Shown piece after piece: positions 6,460-11,810 of a stretch of DNA of 12,070 nucleotides; the stretch's first letter is position 1, and every line of letters starts with the position of its first letter. A model generated the notes under the pieces. The model searched no databases, was not told the DNA's origin, and worked only from the letters and a program-made list of their open reading frames with translations. Source of the stretch: an uncultured Pedobacter sp. (lineage in GTDB: Bacteria > Bacteroidota > Bacteroidia > Sphingobacteriales > Sphingobacteriaceae); NCBI GenBank assembly GCA_938008555.1, contig CALLKE010000198.1, positions 1 to 12,070 of the forward strand, read 5' to 3'. The position numbers and the translations under genes are program-made.

Positions 6460-7611
6460 TTAATTTTCTAGGTTTAAAGATTTGAATTCTACGAACGCTA
6501 CTTTTTCTAGCAATTCGTTGCTCGTCACAAAATTGCTGTGCTTGGCTTTGATGGATTCAATGAAACTTGGATTTGCTTGAATGTATTCTTTAAATCGAGC
6601 TGAAAGCTTTAACTCCGCTGATCTTTTCTCGTTCTCTTCGGCCTGGTTGATTCGGGCTAATTCCTGATCAAGCTCTTGCTGCAAAGTCTCTGAATACTTT
6701 TGGCTAATGTACTCCCGACCTGAACCCAATACCCCAAAAAGGATGTTAGCAAGATTTCCGGTCTTCCCGTTTTCAACATCAAACGATAACGCCGATAAAC
6801 TTCGTTGAATGATCTCTAAAGTTGTTTTTTCTGCCGTGATCAAATTTTGAAGGTTCACCACAGAAACACCAAACCGGCGAAGGTTTTCTGGAATGATTAA
6901 AATCTCAGCTGCTGTATTAGTAGTTTCTTTATTATATAAATCATTACTACTACTATAAGGGAGCCTTGGCTCAGGTTGCGGCTCAGGTTGCGGCTCAACT
7001 TTGGCTCTAGTTTGACTTATGTTTGGCTCAACTTTGGCTCTAGTTTTGATAGATAACAGATCTGAATATACCCCTTGTGGCAGAGCATATTTAGTCCAAC
7101 CACCCCGGCCATCTTTAAACTCAGCCCTAAGAAGGTAACCCTTTTTTTCTAAACGCTGAACTGCCTTCCTTGCCGCCGCCACCGTGGTTCTTAAGCTGGC
7201 TGCTAAATTTGAAATTGTAATAGGTCCAGAAATTTTACTTCCAAAATGCAAACAAGAATCGAATACGAAAATGAGAGCATCTCTTTGAAGACCAACAAGC
7301 GACTCAAATGAGCCATTTGGCTCAACTTTGGCTTCACTTTGACTCAACTTTGACTCAAGACGTGGCTCAGGTTGCGGCTTAACTTTTGGCTCAGGTTTAG
7401 ATTTTATGAAGCGAGATGGCTCAACTTTGGCTCTAGTTTGACTTATGTTTGGCTCATGAAATGGCTCAACTTTGGCTTCGCTTTGGCTCAACTTTGGCTC
7501 AAGATTTAAATCAGTTTTTAGTATACTCTTGGCGATTATATTTAAAGGCTGAGGCTCTTCTTCATCAAAAAACGCAAAATCATCAACTGAAACTTTAGAC
7601 TTTTTAGCCAT
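6460..7611 (-). CDS. ParA-partner winged-helix protein with AKVEP repeats
   Basis: A 383-residue protein encoded directly after parA; the genes overlap by 8 bp, and TTGGAG inside the end of parA is its ribosome-binding site. Residues 1-40 are acidic. Residues 41-103 are a low-complexity linker with SQSEAKVEP/SQTRAKVEP units. Residues 104-185 form a winged helix (ITISNLAASLRTTVAAARKA, then the wing KDGRGGWTKYAL). A second AKVEP and PQPEP linker covers 189-217. Residues 240-300 contain TLEIIQRSLSALSFDVENGK, a motif I associate with plasmid- or ICE-encoded HTH proteins. The end is coiled coil. AKVEP occurs five times. By position it is the likely DNA-binding partner (ParB role) of the ATPase, or a replication/copy-control regulator. 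No ParB or known Rep domain is visible. The family is not confidently named. Confidence 0.7.
   Translation of the reverse strand: MAKKSKVSVDDFAFFDEEEPQPLNIIAKSILKTDLNLEPKLSQSEAKVEPFHEPNISQTRAKVEPSRFIKSKPEPKVKPQPEPRLESKLSQSEAKVEPNGSFESLVGLQRDALIFVFDSCLHFGSKISGPITISNLAASLRTTVAAARKAVQRLEKKGYLLRAEFKDGRGGWTKYALPQGVYSDLLSIKTRAKVEPNISQTRAKVEPQPEPQPEPRLPYSSSNDLYNKETTNTAAEILIIPENLRRFGVSVVNLQNLITAEKTTLEIIQRSLSALSFDVENGKTGNLANILFGVLGSGREYISQKYSETLQQELDQELARINQAEENEKRSAELKLSARFKEYIQANPSFIESIKAKHSNFVTSNELLEKVAFVEFKSLNLEN
6992..7030 (-). repeat. 39-bp coding repeat, copy 1
   Basis: This 39-bp stretch (starting GGCTCAACTTTGGCTCTAG, ending TTATGTTTGGCTCA) is identical to 7418-7456. Both lie in the same gene and encode EPNISQTRAKVEP in the minus frame. 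Around each copy are further degenerate GGCTCAACTTTGGCT-like pieces. Confidence 0.85.
7418..7456 (-). repeat. 39-bp coding repeat, copy 2
   Basis: Exact second copy of 6992-7030. It lies in the N-terminal linker of the ParA-partner gene, whereas copy 1 lies in the linker after the winged helix, so the DNA-binding domain is bracketed by repeat-derived spacers. Confidence 0.85.
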
Positions 7612-8386
7612 TTAAGATCTCCAAAACTTTAGACGTCAGCATTTCATACTGGGCCGAAGCTCTTGTGTTGAGATCGTAAATGGTCTGTTTTTTAATCGCG
7701 GCTCGCTTTACACCGGAGTCTAATCCGATAGGGTCAAAAACATTAACCTTTCCGGCGTATCTCGTTTTTATAAATTCAAGCGCTGACTTATCATTTGTTG
7801 ATCTTTGGTCCATCCGGGTAGGCAGTATTCCAAGAATACTTGGAACTTTATCATAAAATTCTTTGAGAGTTTCTCGGTTGCTAAGTACGGCCTCAATTGT
7901 TGGAACGCTAAACGCTGATAAGTCGGTTGGAATTATAATTGAATCAACAAAAGTAAGAACATTCAGGTTCATTAGACCCATTGCCGGTGAAGTATCGACA
8001 ATTATGTAGTCGTATTTATCTTCTAAGCCTGATTTTTTAAAACGTAGAGCCATAAGTTCATCTTGTTTTGGCTTGCCTGCGATCTCTCTTTCTAAAGAAG
8101 CCAATCGTTTTGAAGTTAAAAAGAGATCGATTTCTCCACCATCGGTTTTTATTTGATGGAATCCCTCTTCAGGATTCTTACCATCGATAAGAAAATCAGC
8201 GAAATCTGCCTTATCTTTTAGTCGCAATTGAAAATAACTTCTAACAGACCCTTGAGGATCAGCATCAACCAAAAGAACCTTAGCCTCAGGATTTTTATTT
8301 TTAATTCCGGCTGCTATATTTACAGCAGAAGAAGTCTTTGCTACGCCACCTTTAAAAGAAACAATTCCAATCTTTTTACAGCCCAT
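7604..8386 (-). CDS. parA: ParA-family partition ATPase
   Basis: A 260-residue ParA/MinD-type P-loop ATPase that drives segregation of plasmids or chromosomes on a nucleoid-bound gradient. The deviant Walker A is K12-G-G-V-A-K17-T. A second motif is VDADPQGS at 40-47, and Walker B is YIIVDTSPA with D131. No N-terminal helix-turn-helix precedes the P-loop, so this is the short, non-autoregulating (type Ib-like or chromosomal-like) form. Its partner gene overlaps the stop by 8 bp. The ATG at 8386 has only a weak ribosome-binding site (GGGG). The gene lies on the same strand as higBA, 108 bp downstream of higA. The ParA call is secure; whether it serves a plasmid or an integrated element is unknown. 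Confidence 0.9.
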   Translation of the reverse strand: MGCKKIGIVSFKGGVAKTSSAVNIAAGIKNKNPEAKVLLVDADPQGSVRSYFQLRLKDKADFADFLIDGKNPEEGFHQIKTDGGEIDLFLTSKRLASLEREIAGKPKQDELMALRFKKSGLEDKYDYIIVDTSPAMGLMNLNVLTFVDSIIIPTDLSAFSVPTIEAVLSNRETLKEFYDKVPSILGILPTRMDQRSTNDKSALEFIKTRYAGKVNVFDPIGLDSGVKRAAIKKQTIYDLNTRASAQYEMLTSKVLEILNG

Positions 8387-8494
8387 TTAAAACCCCAATC
8401 TTAGGTTGTTTAAATGGTATCTCGATGTTTTTTTTAAAGTCCAGACATTAGATTTTTTGCCGTATGCATCGCGTTGTTTTGGGATGCACAATTC

Positions 8495-8791
8495 CTAACT
8501 TGCTCTAATAAGCGCCTTAGGAAGCTGTTTTGCGCGTTGGTGTACTTTTGAAATATCAACCGAGTGTTGGAGGTTCAGCCAAAACTCAGCACTCATAGAA
8601 AATGCGGCCGCAAATTTAACCGCTAGCTCTGGCGTAATAGCAGTATGGCCATTGATAATACGATTTATAGTCTTAGTATCAACCTTAATATGGTTTGCAA
8701 ACGCTTTCTGAGTAAGATTCAACGGACGCAAAAACTCTTCATTTAACATTTCACCAGGAGTCACAGGATTTTTAAAAATTCGTTTATTCAT
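8495..8791 (-). CDS. higA: HigA-type antitoxin
   Basis: A 98-residue XRE-type helix-turn-helix antitoxin. It has the family opening NPVTPGEMLNEEFLRPLNLT, the HTH KAFANHIKVDTKTINRIING (about 29-48) and the closing FSMSAEFWLNLQHSVDIS, all typical of HigA/VapI proteins. It neutralises the toxin encoded just upstream and represses their shared promoter. GAGGAAG precedes the ATG by 4 nt. The gap to the toxin stop is only 17 nt. The toxin-first order is normal for higBA. Confidence 0.92.
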   Translation of the reverse strand: MNKRIFKNPVTPGEMLNEEFLRPLNLTQKAFANHIKVDTKTINRIINGHTAITPELAVKFAAAFSMSAEFWLNLQHSVDISKVHQRAKQLPKALIRAS

Positions 8792-8808
8792 AAAACTTCC
8801 TCATTTCG

Positions 8809-9102
8809 TTAGTGGTAATCAACAACATCTACTTCTAGGGGACCTTGATCAGGCTGGGACCATTTAAAAATCACTCGCCACTGATCATTTACACGGATGC
8901 TATGATAACCTAAAAGATCATCCTTTAAGGCTTCTAGCTGATTACCTGGAGGAGCCTTTAAATCCGAAAGCTTGTGAGCAGCGTCAAGAGCAAACAACTT
9001 TCTTCTTACTATTTTACTAACATTCGCCCAACCAACGCCGCGCGGGACCTTGTCATTCAAAAAGAAATTTTCCAACTCTTTATTCGCAAACGCTCGGATC
9101 AT
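8809..9102 (-). CDS. higB: HigB/RelE-fold toxin
   Basis: A 97-residue toxin of the HigB family, a ribosome-dependent mRNA interferase with the RelE fold. Visible family marks are the start MIRAFANKELENFF, the middle KLFALDAAHKLSDLKAPPGN and LEALKDDLLGYHSIRVNDQW, and the end WRVIFKW...VEVDVVDYH with its terminal histidine. Length is normal and no residues appear to be missing, so the toxin should be active. TTGGAG lies 5 nt before the ATG. The gene is first in the higBA operon and sits behind an operator-overlapped promoter. In this context it likely stabilises the mobile block. Confidence 0.92.
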   Translation of the reverse strand: MIRAFANKELENFFLNDKVPRGVGWANVSKIVRRKLFALDAAHKLSDLKAPPGNQLEALKDDLLGYHSIRVNDQWRVIFKWSQPDQGPLEVDVVDYH

Positions 9103-9117
9103 CTAAACTCCAACTTT

Positions 9118-9146
9118 ATATTACCATAATGTGGTATACCATGCAA
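9118..9146 (-). promoter_or_regulatory. higBA promoter
   Basis: On the minus strand a -35 TTGCAT (9146-9141), 17 bp, then a -10 TAATAT (9123-9118). The expected start of transcription is about 10 nt before higB's ribosome-binding site. Spacing is ideal, and the site is embedded in the palindromic operator. Confidence 0.65.
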
Positions 9147-9154
9147 TGGTAATA
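9119..9154. promoter_or_regulatory. HigA operator palindromes
   Basis: The outer arms TATTACCAT (9119-9127) and ATGGTAATA (9146-9154) are a perfect 9-bp inverted repeat. The strand read as TACCAT-TGC-ATGGTA gives a second, tighter palindrome in the right half, and TACCA-N5-TGGTA a third in the left half. They cover both promoter hexamers, as expected for autorepression by the HigA-HigB complex. Confidence 0.7.
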
Positions 9155-9216
9155 ATATTGGTTAGAAAATTCAACGTAATTTGCTAATTTTCTTAGATAA
9201 TCTGAGGCGGTCACAT

Positions 9217-9765
9217 TTATAAACACCGATAAAGCGTCCCTTTGGAGATTCCCAGGGTCTTACAAATCTCAGCCACAGGGATGCTTTTTTCATTGTGGAG
9301 TGTCTTGGCAAGCTGGATCTTTGAATCATCCATAAGCCGCGGCCTTCCGCCTTTACGGCCGCGAGTAGCGGCTGCTTTGAGCCCGGCGAGGGTTCTTTCC
9401 CGAATCAATTCCCGCTCAAATTCAGCCAGAGCTCCAAAAATATGTAAAAATAATTTCCCACTGGCGGTCTCAGTATCAATATTTTCTTGAATGGATTTTA
9501 ACCCAATTCCAAGCTTTTCAAAATCAGCTACAAGCTCCACTAAATGCTTTAGTGACCGAGCTAGCCGATCAAGCTTCCAAACCACCACAACGTCACCCGG
9601 GCGCAAATACCCAAGCATCTGATCAAGTCCTTCGCGACTTGATTTAGACCCGCTCACGGTATCTTGATAAATATTGCGATCTTCGCAGCCCACCTTTTTT
9701 AAAGCATCAATTTGTAGATTAAGACTTTGCTCTTGTGTTGAGATCCTAGCGTAACCGATAAACAT
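9217..9765 (-). CDS. Small serine recombinase (resolvase/invertase)
   Basis: A 182-residue serine recombinase of the Tn3-resolvase/Hin type. The nucleophile is S9 in MFIGYARIST. The conserved pieces VSGSKSSREGLDQML (37-51) and WKLDRLARS (63-71, with R67 and R70) make up the rest of the active site. The long helix FGALAEFERELIRERTLAG follows, then a basic hinge RGRKGGRP and a C-terminal helix-turn-helix IPVAEICKTLGISKGTLYR. ATG at 9765 is chosen over an upstream start at 9798 because GGGAG lies 4 nt before it and homologues begin with M-x-IGYAR. It may resolve multimers of the element or invert DNA; the res-like region just upstream supports resolution. Confidence 0.93.
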   Translation of the reverse strand: MFIGYARISTQEQSLNLQIDALKKVGCEDRNIYQDTVSGSKSSREGLDQMLGYLRPGDVVVVWKLDRLARSLKHLVELVADFEKLGIGLKSIQENIDTETASGKLFLHIFGALAEFERELIRERTLAGLKAAATRGRKGGRPRLMDDSKIQLAKTLHNEKSIPVAEICKTLGISKGTLYRCL

Positions 9766-9790
9766 AAAACTCCCGTGGTGATAACCAAAG

Positions 9791-9864
9791 AGTTTCAAAA
9801 AGGTCAGCCTACTGCAATTAGTAATTCGATTTCAAACAGAGGTTTTAAGACGGCTTTTGAAACT
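9791..9864. other. Candidate res region with paired subsites
   Basis: The 140 bp upstream of the recombinase contain a perfect 10-bp inverted repeat, AGTTTCAAAA (9791-9800) with TTTTGAAACT (9855-9864), an extra TTTCAAA at 9830-9836 and a small palindrome AATTAGTAATT at 9816-9826. Resolvases bind several inverted sites in about 120 bp next to their own gene, so this is a reasonable res candidate. The exact crossover site is not identified. Confidence 0.4.
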
Positions 9865-9867
9865 AAA

Positions 9868-9905
9868 AATTCCCTGTAACATAAAACTTTATGTTACAGG
9901 GAATT
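9868..9905. repeat. 18-bp-arm palindrome (possible bidirectional terminator)
   Basis: AATTCCCTGTAACATAAA (9868-9885), two bases, then its exact complement at 9888-9905. On the + strand the stem is followed by TTGATTTTTT, and on the minus strand by TTTTTAG, so it could stop transcription in both directions. It could equally be a recombinase site, because it closes the res-like region. Confidence 0.75.
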
Positions 9906-9981
9906 GATTTTTTAAAAGTTCCAGAAACGCTCGTTTTAGGGACTCGGTTTAGATTTTTTAATAACACTCATTGGAATTTCC

Positions 9982-9991
9982 GGGGGGGGGG
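9982..9991 (+). repeat. G10 homopolymer tract
   Basis: Ten consecutive G in a strongly AT-rich setting, 16 nt before the ATG of the following secreted-protein gene. Runs of this length slip readily during replication and are known phase-variation devices when they lie in promoters or reading frames. Confidence 0.9.
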
Positions 9992-10007
9992 TAAACTTCG
10001 TTCTGAA

Positions 10008-10257
10008 ATGAAAATAAAAAGGTTCTACAAGATAATTTTTGTAGTTTTGTTATTATTTAGGTGTAGGTACATTTTCGATAACCGAAAAATTAGTGGCGCT
10101 GACCTGGCGCCCTATAGGCCCACGGATCGGAAACGGCCCGCTTCCACGTCAGTGTGATGTTACATCTTGTGCCCCTGTGGGTGCCACTAGCACATGCCAG
10201 GACTGCATTGCAAACAGAGCATGTGCAGATGCATACCCAGCTATCTGTACTTTTTAG
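10008..10257 (+). pseudogene. Small secreted cysteine-rich protein, frameshifted
   Basis: ATG at 10008 opens with MKIKRFYKIIFVVLLLF, a basic n-region and hydrophobic core. The frame then becomes implausible. One base further on, a second frame runs without a stop from about 10034 to TAG at 10255-10257. Skipping one T in TTATTATTTAGG (about 10048-10059) joins them into an 82-residue product: signal peptide ...VVLLLLGVGTFS, a middle WRPIGPRIGNGPLPRQ, and a tail with six cysteines (C-x4-C-x8-C-x2-C-x5-C-x7-C). Even cysteine number and export suggest a disulfide-rich extracellular or periplasmic peptide. I do not recognise a family. There is no clear ribosome-binding site; GTG at 10093 would be the only start within the second frame. 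It is a frameshift mutation, a sequencing error or, less likely, a programmed frameshift. Confidence 0.5.
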
Positions 10258-10315
10258 CCTTGAGGCTGAGGGAGTCTAAGACAAATAAAAGGCCTTTTCG
10301 ATCATGATCTAAAGT

Positions 10316-10343
10316 ATCCCCGGCCGGCCCCAGGGGATTTTTT
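10316..10343 (+). terminator. Hairpin plus T-run: terminator or RBS-sequestering stem
   Basis: ATCCCC (10316-10321) pairs with GGGGAT (10333-10338), and T6 follows at 10338-10343. This is a good intrinsic-terminator shape for the cysteine-rich gene that ends at 10257. The right arm AGGGGA is also a Shine-Dalgarno match placed 6 nt before the ATG at 10344, so the same stem would hide that start. The loop contains the 8-bp palindrome GGCCGGCC. Confidence 0.55.
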
Positions 10344-10529
10344 ATGAATTCCACGAATCAACGGTTATGTTACGAGGCGGTCGCGACACCGCGGGCTCTG
10401 TTTAAAGCGTTTTCTCATGAAAAAGCCATCTATCAACAATCACGCTTTGGCGACCTGTTGGCCGTGCTGTATCCACCCTACTCTTTACAAAAATTGAATT
10501 GGATCAAAAAAATCATGCGTTTTTTTTAA
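10344..10529 (+). CDS. Hypothetical 61-residue protein
   Basis: I do not recognise this one. The ORF starts at ATG 10344 with AGGGGA six bases upstream and stops at TAA 10527-10529. The product begins MNSTNQRLCYEAVATPRALF, has a central HEKAIYQQSRFGDLLAVLYPPYS, and ends with a basic, aromatic tail (WIKKIMRFF). There is no signal peptide and no clear TM segment. Its first two thirds are G+C richer than the surrounding DNA. The end overlaps a weak A/T hairpin, GCGTTTTT-TTT-AAAAACGC (10517-10535). It could be a real small gene, or the remains of a longer one cut by rearrangement. Confidence 0.4.
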   Translation: MNSTNQRLCYEAVATPRALFKAFSHEKAIYQQSRFGDLLAVLYPPYSLQKLNWIKKIMRFF

Positions 10530-10574
10530 AAACGCGCTTCGTTTCGTACCAAAATAAAACATTAAACCATAGAG

Positions 10575-10603
10575 TTGAACAAAGCAGCCATTCGGTGTGA
10601 TAT
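10575..10603 (+). promoter_or_regulatory. Promoter of the haem-motif lipoprotein gene
   Basis: TTGAAC (10575-10580), a 17-bp spacer, TGATAT (10598-10603). The start of transcription would fall near 10610, only about ten bases before the ATG at 10619, leaving little room for a ribosome-binding site. Confidence 0.55.
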
Positions 10604-10618
10604 CATGTTCTTGTAATT

Positions 10619-11071
10619 ATGTTTAAAATACAAAAATCAAAATTGTTTCGATTTACTTATACGACAGTCGCTTTAGTGTTTTTATCGCTTCTATTTAACA
10701 ACTGTGCTCAAAATAATGAATCGAGCACCTTGCCAAGCTCAGATCACACAACAGCGACGCGTCCAACAGATGATATTAATACTTTTAAAACAAACCCACC
10801 TCCTATGAAGGGCAATGAAGGATTTCAATTTTTATTGGATCAGTATTTTGCACCACATTGTGGATCCTGCCATAATGAAAAACTTTATTTTGGTGCAGCT
10901 TTTTTCGAACTTAATAACAGACAAAAATCTTATGATCTTTCTGTATTCGCTTTAAAAAAACAGGATATGATCATGCGAGTCACTAACAATCCTTTTTGTC
11001 CAAGCTGTACATTAGACCCCAACAAAGAAGTTTATCAAGCGATCATGCATTGGCTGGACCATCGCGAATAA
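10619..11071 (+). CDS. Lipoprotein with single CxxCH haem motif
   Basis: A 150-residue exported protein. Residues 1-28 are a signal peptide (KIQKSKLFRF basic start, TTVALVFLSLLF core) ending in NNC with C29 as the probable lipidated cysteine. The lipobox LFNNC deviates from the usual LAGC pattern. A polar Ser/Thr/Asn linker (30-60) follows. The motif C81-G-S-C84-H85 (APHCGSCHN) would bind one c-type haem, and a later pair FC127-PS-C130 lacks the histidine and may form a disulfide. The length and the single CxxCH resemble small c-type cytochrome domains that carry electrons in the periplasm. No clear Shine-Dalgarno lies before the ATG. The gene is monocistronic by appearance. Function beyond likely haem binding is unknown. 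Confidence 0.75.
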   Translation: MFKIQKSKLFRFTYTTVALVFLSLLFNNCAQNNESSTLPSSDHTTATRPTDDINTFKTNPPPMKGNEGFQFLLDQYFAPHCGSCHNEKLYFGAAFFELNNRQKSYDLSVFALKKQDMIMRVTNNPFCPSCTLDPNKEVYQAIMHWLDHRE

Positions 11072-11088
11072 AGAAATACCCACATTTA

Positions 11089-11116
11089 TTGACTGCATCT
11101 TTGTATTGCCTAAATT
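11089..11116 (+). promoter_or_regulatory. Possible promoter before the interrupted membrane gene
   Basis: TTGACT (11089-11094), 16 bp, TAAATT (11111-11116), 27 bp before the ATG at 11143. A reasonable but not strong match. Confidence 0.35.
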
Positions 11117-11142
11117 GATATTTTTCCGTCATAATAAACTCT

Positions 11143-11277
11143 ATGATCAAAACTCATCTGCAAAAGCAATTTCTGATCTTCGTTCTAGGGCTCTCGCTCT
11201 TCGTGCTTATGATTTTTTTGATTATAAAAACAGGATATTTTTTATCTATTTTAAAGTGGCTCCCATTTATGCAATAG
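11143..11277 (+). pseudogene. N-terminal piece of a membrane protein, interrupted by IS21 end
   Basis: ATG at 11143 opens MIKTHLQKQFLIFVLGLSLF and continues VLMIFLIIKTGYFLSILK, a signal anchor or first TM segment with a basic N-terminus. At about 11252 the frame enters the solo IS21 array and ends after WLPFMQ at TAG 11275-11277. The native gene must have been longer. The frame of the open stretch after the array (11399-11710) differs by one, so whether both pieces belonged to one gene cannot be decided here. Confidence 0.5.
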
Positions 11278-11397
11278 GGTGGCTCCCAAATCTGCAATTC
11301 ACTGGCTCCCGTTTATGCAAACACCTGGATCCCGTTCATGCAATCAAGTGGATCCCAATTTTGCAACTAGGTGGCTCCCGTTTCATGCAATTATCCA
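11252..11397 (+). repeat. Solo IS21 six-unit end (copy B)
   Basis: 146 bp identical to 2828-2973 except one base (A at 11358 against C at 2934), in the same orientation and exactly 8424 bp away. It runs from TAAAG to the terminal TGCAATTATCCA (11386-11397). No istA or istB and no opposite end accompany it. The inner edge coincides with the start of the site array. Confidence 0.93.
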
Positions 11398-11398
11398 G

Positions 11399-11710
11399 CT
11401 TGTTCGTAATGACTGGATCGCTGAACGAATACTTAAAGTTATCTCTGCGCATTCAAGTAATTACAAACCAAAGCAATACAGCTTTATTTGCCTTGATGAT
11501 TTTAAAAACCACGTTTGGGAAGCAAAAGTTTTTATCGGTTCAAATGTGGGTTTAAGCGTTCGCAAAATCCATACAAATTTTATGCAAAGCCTAGGCAAAA
11601 CGGATGCAAGCACAGGGCAAAATAACTTAAAAGAGATTTTCTTTTCTGAGCATAAAAGTCCACAGAAATCAAAGGCTTGTGAAAAAATTGAAACTACGAA
11701 AATTGATTAA
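11399..11710 (+). pseudogene. C-terminal remnant of an unidentified protein
   Basis: An open frame of 103 residues leaves the solo IS21 end at 11399 and stops at TAA 11708-11710. It begins LVRNDWIAERILKVISAHSS, continues YKPKQYSFICLDDFKNHVWE and VGLSVRKIHTNFMQSLGKTD, and ends in a charged tail KSKACEKIETTKID. Mixed helix and strand composition suggests a soluble domain. I do not recognise the family. A start codon further left (11279) would lie inside IS21 repeats and is not native. The 5' part of this gene is lost or is the TM fragment on the other side of the repeat. A small hairpin (ACCC-TAC-GGGT) follows the stop. Confidence 0.45.
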
Positions 11711-11810
11711 CACCCTACGGGTTAAGGGGGAAATATATTCTTATCCGTAGAGTCACACAATCAAGAGCCTCAAAAAGAAATTATAAAAATCTAAATGAAA
11801 GGAATGAACT

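Noticed and set aside
9242..9490. Forward ORF in the serine recombinase
   Set aside because: Antisense to the catalytic helix and HTH of a well conserved recombinase.
9891..10007. N-terminal extension of the secreted-peptide ORF back to ATG 9891
   Set aside because: That start lies inside the palindrome, the extension would precede and spoil the signal peptide, and it crosses the G10 run. ATG at 10008 is far more sensible.
10517..10535. Hairpin GCGTTTTT/AAAAACGC as a terminator for the 61-codon ORF
   Set aside because: Stem is mostly A/T, overlaps the stop codon and has no T-run after it; too weak to list as a terminator.
454..11397. Whole 454-11397 segment inserted as a unit into the TetR-like gene
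   Set aside because: If so, DNA after 11397 should encode the TetR N-terminus on the minus strand, but all three minus frames there have early stops and no TetR-like sequence, and the flanks TTAC and GCTT do not form a duplication.
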